Shown: positions 1 to 9,191 of the stretch, piece after piece
Layout of the letters: each line of letters starts with the position of its first letter
How positions within the stretch are numbered: position 1 is the stretch's first letter
Source of the DNA: Sedimentisphaerales bacterium
GTDB lineage: Bacteria > Planctomycetota > Phycisphaerae > Sedimentisphaerales > Anaerobacaceae
DNA: 39,490 bases
Assembly: GCA_016932835.1 (NCBI GenBank)
Contig: JAFGCD010000124.1
Location: 1 to 39,490, forward strand
Direction of reading: 5' to 3'
Translations under genes and position numbers: made by a program
The notes under the pieces: generated by a model
The model's input: only the letters and a program-made list of their open reading frames with translations
Databases searched by the model: none
Told to the model about the DNA's origin: nothing

Positions 1-112
1 CTTTTTCGCCCTCACCCCAAAGTGGGGTGGAAAAAAGAAAACATCGCTCGATTGCCAAAGAGCTAATTTATCGTACCATCTCCTTAGATAACGTATTGCG
101 GTAGTGACATTA

Positions 113-2389
113 TCATTGCTGGTCGAGAATAATTGACGTCCGTGAATGGTTTGTTATCGGCGGGCCGTCGGCTGTGATGCGGTTTTTGCGGATTATGTTG
201 TAGTCTGCGTCGGCAGCGACGGTGATGCCGGCTGGGCCGTCGTAGATATTGTTTGCCTCGATGATATTCCAGTCTTTCAGGGGCGCGGTCGGCGGCAGGG
301 AGGATATCTTGTGTTCTGCCTTGGTCAGTTCGACAGCGGCCCTTTCGGCCGGGTCGAATCCCTGCAGCCAGGTTGGCTGGATGTGCATGCTGGGGCGATA
401 CCTGAAATCGACCACTTCTGAGAATCGAACCGTGTTACCGAAGACGAGCGGGCCGGCGAACCTGATGTTGCCCCTGCCGATTGTGCGGGAGCCGATCAAG
501 TCGCAAAAGGCCACCGGCGAAGGTGAATCGGCGTTCCATGCCCAGAAGTAATATCCCTCTCCGTCGCGCAGGACGTGGCCGTCGATTACGTTTCCGAAGT
601 TGCTTCCCCACAGGCCGGTCCAGTTTGCGGTGTGCTCTTCGTTATTGTCGATCCAGAGTGTTTCGACGTATGCCCTTACGAGCATTACGTAAGAGGTTCG
701 GTCGGGAGGGACAAGCCAGGGCGTTTCGACGGCGAGGGTATTTTCGGTATTCGATTTGATACGGCGATACTGTCCGAGGCCGGGGCCGTCGAGTACGAGG
801 ATGAAGTAATCGCCATACTTTTTGTCTTTGAACGGCTGCCCGCCTGCGGTCAGGGAGGCCGGGCCTGCCGAGACTACTTTGCCGTGCCATTCGGCCTGGC
901 CTGCTTCGTACATGTTTTCGCCGGAGTTGTGGCGGCGGGGGATGTTGTTCCTCCAAATGTTGCCCTGCAGGATGCTGTGATACGAGCTTGCGAAAGTTAA
1001 CTGTGAGACCCAGTTTCTGTCTGCGTCGGCGATTATGTTGTCTTCGATGACGGAGTCGATGAAGGAGCGCACGAAAAGGTTGTTTGCGGTTCCGGGGCGA
1101 ATGTTGCGGATTTGGTTGCGGGCGATGCAGGCCTGCTTTTGGGGGCCGTGTACGAGGAATACGGCTCCATTAGCCGCCTCTATCGTGCAGTCGGCGAGAA
1201 CGAAGCCGTAGGAACCCCACTCGACCATTACGGCAGGTTGGGCGGCGTGAGCCATGTACATGCGGCATCTCTCGATTCGGCAAGAGTCGCGGGAGCCGAA
1301 AATCGCGTGGAGTACGCCCGGGCCGTCAACGAAGCCGACGTCTTTTACGGCGCTGTCGTCTCGCATCCAGACCATGGCTCCGAGGTTGTCCTTTCTCATT
1401 CTCTCCTTGAAGTGGCCCGGCATGGCGGAAGCTATGTCGCCGGGGACATCGAAGGTCATGGGTTTACGGTCGTTGACACAGATTACGCTGCCTTCGGGTC
1501 CGGCTCCGGCGAGGGTGACACCGGATGGAATCCACAGGGTTTTGCTGATTGCGTATCTGCCGGGAGGCAGATAGACGGTTGTCCCGGGGACTGCGGCGGC
1601 GAGTACCAGAGCCCTTCGGAGAGTATCGGTGTCGTCGTCGAGGCCGTTGGCTTTTGCGCCGAGCCGAACCGCATCTATAATCTTGCCCGAATGGATTTGC
1701 GGTTTTTCAACGGTGAGCTTGAGGGGGCCGCCCCAAGCATCTGGTCCGCCCGCGCCATTATGGACGAATAATTCATATTCGCCCGGCTGGATGTCCTGAG
1801 GCAGTTGGGCGGCGACTTCATAAAGACTGTTGCGTCCCGGCTGGAGCCGGTCGAGGAACAGCGGTTCTCCGCCGGCAGGGCGAAGCGCTACAAGTTTGGC
1901 GTCGATGTTACGCCCGAAGATTCTTATTCTCCGGCCCGGCTCGGCCCTTTCGGGATAGACCCACCAGGGCTGTGCCGAGTGAACGAGGGAGGGCTTTGAA
2001 TATCCGTCGCTGTTTTTGACCCAGCAGATGTCTGCGCCGGCGCGGGCGTCGTAGAAACCTCCGGCGTTGTAGTGGCTGTAGAAATCGACTGCCATGACAA
2101 GTCCTCGCGGTTCGACGGCGAGAACTTTGAGTTCTTTCGCCCCCGACGGAGGCGAGAGGGGCATGGTCGAGAGCAATGCGCCTTTTTTCAGGGCGTCGCG
2201 AGCGGCCTGCTCGTCGAAGGCGATGTCAGCGACATAGACTTTGGTCGAGGCTGAGTCGAATCCTGTGCCCCAGATGGTCTTGGTGTTGCCGCCCTGGACT
2301 CGACATATCGCGGGCGGCTCAGCGAAGACTGCGGCGCAGAAAACAGATAAGCAACCGAGGAGAAGAGACGACAGCAGTTGTCGTTTCAT
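113..2389 (-). CDS. Secreted pectate-lyase-like beta-helix protein
   Basis: A 758-residue exported protein. Residues 1-23 form a Sec signal peptide (KR, a hydrophobic core, then A-V-F-A). Residues about 140-230 look like an Ig/IPT-type beta domain. At about 238-300 the pattern GAKANGLDDDT...TVYLPPGRYAISKTLWIPSGVTLAGAG matches the entry strand of the Pectate_lyase_3/GH55-type right-handed beta-helix, which continues with repeated N-x-I-x turns to the C-terminus. Such proteins bind or cleave polysaccharides outside the cytoplasm; the substrate cannot be read here. The ATG is preceded by GGAG six bases upstream. It lies 33 bp downstream of the Tat-exported gene on the same strand, so the two are probably co-transcribed. 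The family is fairly secure, enzymatic activity is not; a non-catalytic beta-helix is possible. Confidence 0.8.
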   Translation of the reverse strand: MKRQLLSSLLLGCLSVFCAAVFAEPPAICRVQGGNTKTIWGTGFDSASTKVYVADIAFDEQAARDALKKGALLSTMPLSPPSGAKELKVLAVEPRGLVMAVDFYSHYNAGGFYDARAGADICWVKNSDGYSKPSLVHSAQPWWVYPERAEPGRRIRIFGRNIDAKLVALRPAGGEPLFLDRLQPGRNSLYEVAAQLPQDIQPGEYELFVHNGAGGPDAWGGPLKLTVEKPQIHSGKIIDAVRLGAKANGLDDDTDTLRRALVLAAAVPGTTVYLPPGRYAISKTLWIPSGVTLAGAGPEGSVICVNDRKPMTFDVPGDIASAMPGHFKERMRKDNLGAMVWMRDDSAVKDVGFVDGPGVLHAIFGSRDSCRIERCRMYMAHAAQPAVMVEWGSYGFVLADCTIEAANGAVFLVHGPQKQACIARNQIRNIRPGTANNLFVRSFIDSVIEDNIIADADRNWVSQLTFASSYHSILQGNIWRNNIPRRHNSGENMYEAGQAEWHGKVVSAGPASLTAGGQPFKDKKYGDYFILVLDGPGLGQYRRIKSNTENTLAVETPWLVPPDRTSYVMLVRAYVETLWIDNNEEHTANWTGLWGSNFGNVIDGHVLRDGEGYYFWAWNADSPSPVAFCDLIGSRTIGRGNIRFAGPLVFGNTVRFSEVVDFRYRPSMHIQPTWLQGFDPAERAAVELTKAEHKISSLPPTAPLKDWNIIEANNIYDGPAGITVAADADYNIIRKNRITADGPPITNHSRTSIILDQQ

Positions 2390-2422
2390 ATCGTACTCCG
2401 AATTCAGTTTTCAATGGGGCCG

Positions 2423-3994
2423 TCAGGCGCTGAGATTTTCCCAGGCTATTCCGACTCTCTTGAGTGCGTATCCAAGCTCTTTTGTGTAGTCTCCGTATCC
2501 CAGCATCCAATGGAATCCCGGCATTTTCTCGGCGAGAAGCAGGTCGTCACACTCGTAGCGGATATCGACCTGTGCGCGGCAGATATCCATGAACGGCGTT
2601 TCGATGGTTTCAGCGAGCAGTCCGACCCATCTTTCAGACTTGAAGTCGGGAATTATAACGTTGACGGTGTGTCCCTTTCGCATTTCGACTTTCGGCGCGG
2701 CGCCGTAATCGGATTCGAAATGCGTCATAATCCTGGCGGGTTCGAGCTTGTCCCCGCTCAACCGCCTCGGCCCGGTACAGTGAGCGCAGCTTATTACGCC
2801 GTCGTGGGGGTATGTCGGATCGTTGAGGAATACGGGCTTGCCGGAGATATTCGCGAGGAGGATGCCTGACGGTATTACGACGAAATCAGACTCGCAGAAC
2901 GCGAGGTACCCGGCGTCGTTCAGCAGGCTCAGGGTCAGACAGGCTGAGGTCTCGGCCATCGGCATGATAGTCCCCATACAGCCGTTGATGGTAATTGCGC
3001 CGCACCCGACCTCGTTCATCATGCCCCGGAAAACCTGTTCGAGGAGGAAGCAGTTATCGACAAACTCGCGCTTGGTCTCGAGCTTTGTCCCCTTCGATTT
3101 AAGATATTTGCCGGCGCGCTGCGTGGCTCTTTCTACGGCGGCCTTGTCGGCCCTGGCCTTTTTGATGAGCTCTCCGAGGTCCTTGTAGTCGAAGTTTCTG
3201 ATATCGAATCGCCATTTTTCCCTGACGAGATTCGGGACGACATCGGCAGGCTGTGCCCAGGCTCCGGCTCCGCCGACAGCTATAATCCTTGTGCCCATTG
3301 TATTTCGGAGCCCGCAGAGCGAACGAAGTCGCCAGAGAATTTCATCCTGGTTGTCCACAACGACATCCTGGTCGTCCATTCCCGTCGCGGCAAGGGTGTC
3401 GGTATGCTTTCTGAGATATCGCGGGCTTATGATCTCGTACCACAGATATACCGGGCCTGATTTATGCCTGCAGAAGACAATCATATCCTTTTTCTTCTCC
3501 GCAAGTGCGTCGAAGGTATCCATCCATCCGCCGGCGGCATAGACGATGAAGACGTCGGCCTTGTCGAGGTCTGCGATTTTGGCCAGGCCGGCTGCGTTCT
3601 GTGTTTTGCCGACCGGCAGGAAATTCACGGGGAAATCGGCTTTTTTTCGGAGAGCTGCGAGTTCACCTTCGATGCGTGCGGCTTCTTCTGCGGTCTGCTG
3701 CTCGGTCTGTATTCCTCCCCAGTTGCGCCAGCTTGTCTGCTCCCTTCGTTGCGGGATGCTGTAGAGGAGGATGGGCTTTACGACAAGGGGCTTGCGTTTC
3801 GGCGCGGTTTCTGCGGCGTTTTCAGCCATTGCGACGGCTGACCAGGTCAGCCCTGTCAGGGCCGCTCCGACGAGGGTGGCTCCGCCTGCGCCTTGAAGGA
3901 ATGTTCGCCGGGATATGTCGCTGCCTGTATGATGCCCGCCGCACGGGCAGCACGTTCGCCGTTGGATTGGGTTGTGGGATGATTCTCCAGCCAT
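2423..3994 (-). CDS. Tat-exported protein with fucose/arabinose-isomerase-like C-terminal region
   Basis: A 523-residue protein starting at the ATG at 3994, which has AAAGGAGA about seven bases upstream; a TTG 18 bases earlier is open but lies 5' of this SD. The N-terminus carries a twin-arginine signal (SRRTFLQG followed by a hydrophobic stretch ending S-A-V-A), so it should be exported folded. An N-terminal cysteine cluster (RRTCCPCGGHH) precedes the signal. The middle has Rossmann-like segments (ADVFIVYAAGGW, TRIIAVGGAG). The C-terminal part, with ESDF, SGKPVFLNDP and CAHCTGPRRL, resembles the C-terminal domain of L-fucose/L-arabinose isomerases. Sugar isomerases are normally cytoplasmic, so a different reaction or a binding role is possible. 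It sits upstream of the beta-helix protein, suggesting work on extracellular or periplasmic carbohydrate. The family call is from motif memory and is moderate. Confidence 0.65.
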   Translation of the reverse strand: MAGESSHNPIQRRTCCPCGGHHTGSDISRRTFLQGAGGATLVGAALTGLTWSAVAMAENAAETAPKRKPLVVKPILLYSIPQRREQTSWRNWGGIQTEQQTAEEAARIEGELAALRKKADFPVNFLPVGKTQNAAGLAKIADLDKADVFIVYAAGGWMDTFDALAEKKKDMIVFCRHKSGPVYLWYEIISPRYLRKHTDTLAATGMDDQDVVVDNQDEILWRLRSLCGLRNTMGTRIIAVGGAGAWAQPADVVPNLVREKWRFDIRNFDYKDLGELIKKARADKAAVERATQRAGKYLKSKGTKLETKREFVDNCFLLEQVFRGMMNEVGCGAITINGCMGTIMPMAETSACLTLSLLNDAGYLAFCESDFVVIPSGILLANISGKPVFLNDPTYPHDGVISCAHCTGPRRLSGDKLEPARIMTHFESDYGAAPKVEMRKGHTVNVIIPDFKSERWVGLLAETIETPFMDICRAQVDIRYECDDLLLAEKMPGFHWMLGYGDYTKELGYALKRVGIAWENLSA

Positions 3995-4198
3995 CGATTC
4001 GTCTCCTTTCAATTCCGTTCAATTTATCGAGACACGGTTATTTTCCTACAGTATGTCGCCGCGTTTGCAGGGTACTTTCCCTGTAGTCGGCGCTCCAAGT
4101 ATAGCCCAAATCAATTCCGGCACAAAGCGAAAAAATACGCGTTTAATCACCGGCAGAATAGCCGCCCGTCGGTTATCGCGGTGCTTTTTTTGTGGTGT

Positions 4199-5239
4199 TC
4201 AGCTCTTGCGAGGGGTGTGATTTTTAAGCTCGTCGGTTTTGAGTTTCTGGAACACGACCAACAGGATAAGGCCGAGGGCGACAAGATATATGCTGATATT
4301 CTGCGAGACGGTTCCTCCCCTGTAAATGACATACAGGATGTTCATTACCCACGGGCCGTATTCGAAGGGGTTATCGTCGCGGATGAATTCGAGGGCAAAT
4401 CGCGTAACGCCGTAGAGTATGAACATCAGGGCGAAGCACTGTCCCGGCTTGGCGAGTATTGCGTTTGGTTTACCTGTCTTTTGCAGTTTGTTCGCCCTTC
4501 GCCACAACAGATATAGCAAGAGGCCCGATATTCCGCCGGCAAGCGAGGCATAGAGCTGTGTCGGGTGGACCGGGAGGCATCGGTATTTACCCTTTGTAAC
4601 TTCATATTTCTGCCCATTGGTCAATTCGTCGAATGATTTCGGGTACCACTTTCCGTTTTCGGCGAGGAATCCGAGATATTCATCCTTAGGCAGCTTAAGA
4701 TACGGCTCGCTTCTGTGGCGCTGGGGGTCCGGATTTATCTGGCTGTTGAAGGCGAGGGAATTGTACGGGAATCGCACGCCCCAGGGCAGGGTAGTTGGTT
4801 TGCCCCAGCAGCATCCGTTCAGGAAGCATCCGACCCTGCCCGGCAGCAGTGCGAACAGAAGGCCTATTGCCAGGACATCGAGATAGCGCCTGATCGGCAG
4901 CTTATGGTACCAGAGGTAGAAGAGGATTATGCTTATCGCCAGGATAACTCCTCCCAGCAGTTCGAGCCCTCCGTACCATATCTTGAAGAAGCCAAGCCAA
5001 TCGCCCCGGAACTGTTCGGGGTAGTGAATGACATAGAATATTCTTGCGCCCACGACGCCTCCGATCAGCGAGTAGAGGGCTGCGTTGGTGATAAGCTGGG
5101 GGTCGGGCGTGAAGGATCGGCTGAGTCGCCTTATGATCGTGACGGCGAGCATGAAACCGATGACCATCATCATTCCGTAGCCTTTAACGGTCACATCATC
5201 GACCCAGGGCAGCGGTATTGTAAAGAGTTCCGGGCGCAC
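4199..5239 (-). CDS. lgt: Prolipoprotein diacylglyceryl transferase
   Basis: Integral membrane enzyme that moves diacylglycerol from phosphatidylglycerol to the lipobox cysteine of prolipoproteins. The chosen start is the GTG at 5239, seven bases after GGAGGT; a TTG at 5257 lies upstream of that SD. Several hydrophobic segments and the Lgt signature GRVGCFLNGCCWG are present, and the C-terminal FALEFIRDDNP carries the conserved arginine. At 346 residues it is longer than E. coli Lgt (about 290); the excess is a hydrophilic insertion between GVRFP and HPTQLYAS. The segment matching the E. coli HGGL motif reads LELLGGV, so the histidine position is leucine. Upstream is a short gap towards panD; the downstream gene is on the same strand after 204 bp. 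Identity is strong, catalytic detail is open. Confidence 0.93.
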   Translation of the reverse strand: MRPELFTIPLPWVDDVTVKGYGMMMVIGFMLAVTIIRRLSRSFTPDPQLITNAALYSLIGGVVGARIFYVIHYPEQFRGDWLGFFKIWYGGLELLGGVILAISIILFYLWYHKLPIRRYLDVLAIGLLFALLPGRVGCFLNGCCWGKPTTLPWGVRFPYNSLAFNSQINPDPQRHRSEPYLKLPKDEYLGFLAENGKWYPKSFDELTNGQKYEVTKGKYRCLPVHPTQLYASLAGGISGLLLYLLWRRANKLQKTGKPNAILAKPGQCFALMFILYGVTRFALEFIRDDNPFEYGPWVMNILYVIYRGGTVSQNISIYLVALGLILLVVFQKLKTDELKNHTPRKS

Positions 5240-5328
5240 TGGCTTGACCTCCGGCAATCAGGGGATTTTCGGCATGGCTTCTTTATGGTTATAAGTTGCA
5301 ATAGTATCCATACAATTGTTCCGCGGCG

Positions 5329-5688
5329 TCACGGCAAGTTTTTGATAATGTTATTGTTCTCGTCGAGGACTATGACTTTGGGCTTGTGCCCGGCGGCCTC
5401 TTCGGGAGTGAATCCGGCAAAGCCCATAATTATCACGCGATCTTTTTTCTTGATAAGGCGCGCCGCGGCGCCGAGTATTTCGATCTGCTTCGAACCTGGG
5501 TCGGCAGGAATCGCGTATGTCTCCAGGCGGCTGCCGTTTTCAAGATCGACGACCAGCACCTTTTCGTATGTGACAATTCCCGCCGCGGCCATCAATTCGG
5601 CGTCTATTCCGATACTGCCCGGATAGTCCACTTTCGCGCTGGTTACCCGCCCGCGATGCAGCTTGCTCTTTAATAAACTCACAAACAT
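5329..5688 (-). CDS. panD: Aspartate 1-decarboxylase proenzyme
   Basis: Pyruvoyl-dependent enzyme making beta-alanine from aspartate for pantothenate. The 119-residue product starting at the ATG at 5688 aligns without gaps to the E. coli N-terminus: K9, H11, then YPGS with Gly24-Ser25 as the self-cleavage pair that makes the pyruvoyl group. A longer frame open to 5760 would add 24 residues with no family match and would begin inside the -35 box of the promoter at 5732-5760, so the shorter start is right. The SD is weak. The partner enzyme PanC is encoded in the same window at 10310-11173 but not in the same operon. Downstream neighbour on the same strand is lgt, 90 bp away. Confidence 0.96.
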   Translation of the reverse strand: MFVSLLKSKLHRGRVTSAKVDYPGSIGIDAELMAAAGIVTYEKVLVVDLENGSRLETYAIPADPGSKQIEILGAAARLIKKKDRVIIMGFAGFTPEEAAGHKPKVIVLDENNNIIKNLP

Positions 5689-5731
5689 GATAAATACCCG
5701 TTCAACTCGAGCACTGAACCATAAAGGGCGG

Positions 5732-5760
5732 ATTGTACTACATCCGCAGTTCGCTGTCAA
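5732..5760 (-). promoter_or_regulatory. Sigma70-type promoter for panD
   Basis: Read on the minus strand: TTGACA (5760-5755), 17-base spacer, TACAAT (5737-5732). It lies 44 bases upstream of the panD ATG. Both boxes are one or zero mismatches from consensus. Confidence 0.75.
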
Positions 5761-5825
5761 AGGCGAAGTGCGCCAATTTCCCTCCGAAGCGCAGCTTATA
5801 GGTTCTTGGAGTGTTGTGGATTGGG

Positions 5826-5854
5826 TTGACGAGCGGTGTTTGAGCGGTTAGAAT
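5826..5854 (+). promoter_or_regulatory. Sigma70-type promoter for dapL
   Basis: TTGACG (5826-5831), 17-base spacer, TAGAAT (5849-5854), 41 bases upstream of the dapL ATG. It is divergent from the panD promoter, with about 65 bp between the two -35 boxes, so both genes could share control. Confidence 0.7.
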
Positions 5855-5895
5855 CTCCCGCTGCTGTAACGAGAATCGAGAATCGAGGTATCTTA

Positions 5896-7125
5896 ATGGT
5901 CAATATCAATGAGAATTTTCAGAAGCTTCAGGCGGGGTATCTGTTTCCGGAGATCGGACGTCGTCGGCGCGCCTTCGAGGCGGCCAATCCCGATGCGCGT
6001 GTAATCAGCATGGGTATCGGGGACGTTACTCAGCCTTTGGCCGGTGCTGTTGTCGAGGCGATGAAAGCGGCAGCCGAGCAGATGGGCAAAGCCGAGACGT
6101 TTCGGGGATACGACGACGGCGGAGTAGGTTATGATTTTCTCCGAGAGGCTATTGCCAAAAACGACTTCGGCTCTCGCGGCGTGGAGATAAAACCTGATGA
6201 GATATTTGTAAGCGACGGGGCCAAGTGCGATACTGGAAATATTCAGGAGATATTCGGGCTGAGCAACGTCGTAGCGGTTACGGACCCGGTGTATCCGGTG
6301 TACGTCGATACGAATGTCATGGCGGGGCGCACCGGCGGGGCCGCTGAGAATGGGCGGTATGACGGCATCGTGTATCTTGCGTGCACGGAGGAGAACGGTT
6401 TCGTAGCCGAGCCGCCGAACGATAAGGTCGATATCATATACCTGTGCTTCCCGAATAATCCGACCGGCGCGGTGGCGAAGAAGGAGCAATTGGCCGGGTG
6501 GGTCGCTTATGCGAAAGAGAATAAGGCGGTAATCCTGTTCGACGCGGCATACGAAGCGTTCATAAGCGATCCGGCTATTCCGCATTCTATCTACGAGATC
6601 CCCGGCGCCAGGGATGTGGCGATCGAGTTTCGCAGCTATTCGAAGACAGCGGGGTTTACAGGGGTTCGCTGCGCATTTACGGTCGTGCCTGACGGGCTGA
6701 CGGCTTATACCAAGTCCGGCGATGCCGTGGCTGTCGCTCCGATATGGAAGAGGCGTCAATGCACGAAATTCAACGGTGTATCGTATATCACTCAGTCCGG
6801 CGCCGCGGCGATTTACAGCGATGCCGGCAAAAGGCAGACGCAGGAAATAATCGATATCTATATGAGCAATGCCAAGGTGATTCGCGAGGCACTGGGCAAA
6901 TTCGGCTATACGGTTTATGGGGGCGTGAACGCGCCTTACATCTGGCTCAAAACGCCCGACGGCGTCGGCTCCTGGGAGTTCTTCGATTTGCTGCTGAACA
7001 AGGCTCATGTCGTGGGTACTCCCGGCGCGGGGTTCGGTTCGGCCGGTGAAGGGTATTTTCGGCTTACAGCCTTCGGTACGGTTGACAACGTAGCCGAGGC
7101 CCTGGATCGGATTTCAAAGATATGA
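5896..7125 (+). CDS. dapL: LL-diaminopimelate aminotransferase
   Basis: PLP enzyme that converts tetrahydrodipicolinate directly to LL-diaminopimelate, for lysine and peptidoglycan, bypassing the DapD/DapC/DapE steps. The 409-residue product fits the family length. Family features: an N-terminus reading [14 protein letters not shown], the [18 protein letters not shown] region, [14 protein letters not shown] near residue 108, FPNNPTGAV at about 185, and [12 protein letters not shown] with Lys250 as the probable Schiff-base lysine. The ATG at 5896 has GAGGT six bases upstream; an upstream GTG at 5836 falls between the promoter boxes and is rejected. It overlaps the next gene by four bases (ATGA), implying translational coupling. 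DapL is common in the PVC superphylum, in chloroplasts and in spirochaetes. Confidence 0.96.
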   Translation: MVNINENFQKLQAGYLFPEIGRRRRAFEAANPDARVISMGIGDVTQPLAGAVVEAMKAAAEQMGKAETFRGYDDGGVGYDFLREAIAKNDFGSRGVEIKPDEIFVSDGAKCDTGNIQEIFGLSNVVAVTDPVYPVYVDTNVMAGRTGGAAENGRYDGIVYLACTEENGFVAEPPNDKVDIIYLCFPNNPTGAVAKKEQLAGWVAYAKENKAVILFDAAYEAFISDPAIPHSIYEIPGARDVAIEFRSYSKTAGFTGVRCAFTVVPDGLTAYTKSGDAVAVAPIWKRRQCTKFNGVSYITQSGAAAIYSDAGKRQTQEIIDIYMSNAKVIREALGKFGYTVYGGVNAPYIWLKTPDGVGSWEFFDLLLNKAHVVGTPGAGFGSAGEGYFRLTAFGTVDNVAEALDRISKI

Positions 7126-9083
7126 GTGCGATAAGGAAAGGTACGCTAATCGGGGCGGTCTTATCTGCGTGTCTGCTGGCAAGTTCGGTGGGGTTGTGTG
7201 CGTCGGCAGGGCGGACAGCCGGCAGGGATCTTCCTAAAGAGTGGTCTTCGGACTGGAACTCGCCGCCTGCGGAACTGCGTCCGCTGCAAATAGTGCACGG
7301 CCTGCCGGCATCCGAGACCGGACCTGAAGCAATGACGAAAATCAAGAATCTGGGCTTGGGCGGAATAGTCTGCAACGTAGCCTTCAATGACTACTTGAAG
7401 TCGGAGCAAAACTGGCGGACGCTTATCAAGGCCGTCGAGAGCTGTCGTGACGCGGGTCTTATCGTCTGGATATACGATGAAGACGGCTACCCGAGCGGTG
7501 CGGCGGGCGGGGTGGTGCTGGAGAAGAATCCGAAATTCGAAGCGCTTGCCCTGGCATACGACGCCTCGGCACCGGCACCGTTTACCGTTCGGCGCTCATA
7601 CGAGCACACCCACGCAAGCAACAATTACTATGCCGCCAGACGTTATCCGAACCTTATCGACGCCGAGGCGGTTGACTGTTTTGTGCAGGTCACGCACGAG
7701 GCTTACCGGCAACGACTGCAGGAGCACTTCGGAAAGACGATCAAGGCATTTTTCACCGACGAACCATCGTTCATGGCGGTCAATATCGGGCAGTTGGACG
7801 AAGCGGTTCGCAAGAATGTGCGAGTGGCCGATGCGCCGGACGAAAATATCAAGCCGCTGCCGTCGGTTCCATGGGTTGCCGATCTGCCCGCGAAATACCG
7901 GCAGCGTTACGGCGAAGAACTTCTCAAAGTTCGAAGCAGCCTTTTTTCCGGCGAGGCTGCGAGCGACCGGAAGGTGCGCACGCAATTCTGGGAATTACTG
8001 ACGGACCTTTTCGCGGAGCGTTATTACGGCAAGATCGGCGCCTGGTGCAGGGGGCACAACGTCGCTTCTTCGGGGCATATACTGTGGGAGGAGCAGTTGG
8101 TGCAGAGCGTTCCTCTGGAGGGCAATCCTTTGAAGATGCTCATGGCGATGAGTATTCCCGGTCTGGATATGCTGACGTCGGATCCGGAAGCGGCTATCCA
8201 TACCGGCTGGCTGACCGCATCGCTGCCTGGTTCGGCGGCCCTGTTCAACGGCGGACGCCGGGTGATGACGGAAGTGAGCGATTTTTCGCAGACTATGGCC
8301 AAGCAGGGTGCGGCCTCGGTGGAGCAGATGTGCACGACGGCGGCCTGGCAGGCGGCCTTCGGGGTAACGGAGTTTGCGCTCTATTACAACAGGGCTGCCC
8401 GCCCGCCGGAGGATTACCGTGCGTACTGTGATTTCGTCGGACGGCTTAACAGCGTGCTGCGCGATGCGGCGATGCGGCCTCGTGTAGTGTTGTATTACCC
8501 GATTCGCGATATCTGGGGCGAATACAAGCCTGTCGCTTCTCGGCTTTCTCTGGATTCGCAAAGCGAGCGAGCGAAGACCATCGTTAATTCGTTTATGTCA
8601 TCAGGACAGCGTCTGACTCGCCGACAGATTTCTTTTGCCCTGGCGGACCACGAACTTCTTGGCTCTGCGGACATTCTGGATTCTCAGCTTGTCATTAAGG
8701 GTCGGCGTTTCGATTCGATTGTCGTTCCGGCCGGCGTCGAATTGCCCGATGCGGCTGCCGTAAGAATCGAGAGATTCAAGGCGGCCGGCGGTCAGGTTCT
8801 GACACATAACGATTTGAACAATCTCGACAGCGGTTTGAGGGGCGCCGGCGAGAGTATCGTAGCCGGTCGCTTCATCCGTAACGGCAGGGAGATTATGCTA
8901 ATAGTGAACGTCGGCGACAAGGCGTGCAATATGAAAGTGCCGGCGAACAAGGCGAGCGAGTGGCTCCTGGCAAATCCAGCCACCGGAGAAATCACAACCA
9001 CCCAGGCAAATCGCGCCGAAGAAACAGGTATTTCTATTTCGCCTCGTTCGGCAGTTGTGCTGGTCGGCCCTATGGAGAAGTAA
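7122..9083 (+). CDS. Secreted glycoside-hydrolase-like protein
   Basis: A 653-residue protein with a signal peptide (about 1-27, ending L-C-A-S-A). The segment [18 protein letters not shown] near residue 110 and FFTDEPSF near 213 resemble the barrel strands of GH106/GH2-related enzymes acting on rhamnose-containing or other plant/algal polysaccharides, where such D/E residues are catalytic or substrate-binding. The rest includes an alpha/beta middle ([17 protein letters not shown]) and a C-terminal beta region typical of beta-sandwich domains. The start ATG overlaps the dapL stop as ATGA and no separate SD is obvious, so translation may depend on dapL. A link between a housekeeping aminotransferase and a secreted hydrolase is odd and may only be positional. 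The exact family is uncertain. Confidence 0.65.
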   Translation: MSAIRKGTLIGAVLSACLLASSVGLCASAGRTAGRDLPKEWSSDWNSPPAELRPLQIVHGLPASETGPEAMTKIKNLGLGGIVCNVAFNDYLKSEQNWRTLIKAVESCRDAGLIVWIYDEDGYPSGAAGGVVLEKNPKFEALALAYDASAPAPFTVRRSYEHTHASNNYYAARRYPNLIDAEAVDCFVQVTHEAYRQRLQEHFGKTIKAFFTDEPSFMAVNIGQLDEAVRKNVRVADAPDENIKPLPSVPWVADLPAKYRQRYGEELLKVRSSLFSGEAASDRKVRTQFWELLTDLFAERYYGKIGAWCRGHNVASSGHILWEEQLVQSVPLEGNPLKMLMAMSIPGLDMLTSDPEAAIHTGWLTASLPGSAALFNGGRRVMTEVSDFSQTMAKQGAASVEQMCTTAAWQAAFGVTEFALYYNRAARPPEDYRAYCDFVGRLNSVLRDAAMRPRVVLYYPIRDIWGEYKPVASRLSLDSQSERAKTIVNSFMSSGQRLTRRQISFALADHELLGSADILDSQLVIKGRRFDSIVVPAGVELPDAAAVRIERFKAAGGQVLTHNDLNNLDSGLRGAGESIVAGRFIRNGREIMLIVNVGDKACNMKVPANKASEWLLANPATGEITTTQANRAEETGISISPRSAVVLVGPMEK

Positions 9084-9124
9084 AATCAGCCGGTGCGGTA
9101 ATCCGTCTTCCAGGTAAATAGTGC

Positions 9125-9152
9125 TTGAGAAGAACTGCGTTTGTGCTAAATA
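9125..9152 (+). promoter_or_regulatory. Possible promoter for folK-dnk-panC
   Basis: TTGAGA (9125-9130), 16-base spacer, TAAATA (9147-9152), 39 bases upstream of the folK-type ATG. The boxes have two mismatches each, so this is only a candidate. Confidence 0.4.
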
Positions 9153-9191
9153 ATGTTTCCGGCAAGCCCGTCATATTGAGATTTTGGTTCT

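Noticed and set aside
1-37. Inverted repeat CACCCCA-AAG-TGGGGTG flanked by CTTTTTC and GAAAAAAG at the left edge
   Set aside because: The T-run precedes and the A-run follows the stem on both readings, so it is not a rho-independent terminator; it is cut by the window edge.
1112-1771. 219-codon open frame antisense to the beta-helix gene
   Set aside because: Shadow frame with no signal, motif or SD.
5491-5510. TTCGAACC resembling a tRNA T-loop
   Set aside because: Lies inside panD coding sequence with no matching acceptor or anticodon arms.
5893-7008. 371-codon open frame antisense to dapL
   Set aside because: It mirrors the codon pattern of dapL, has no family motifs, and would require two long overlapping genes.
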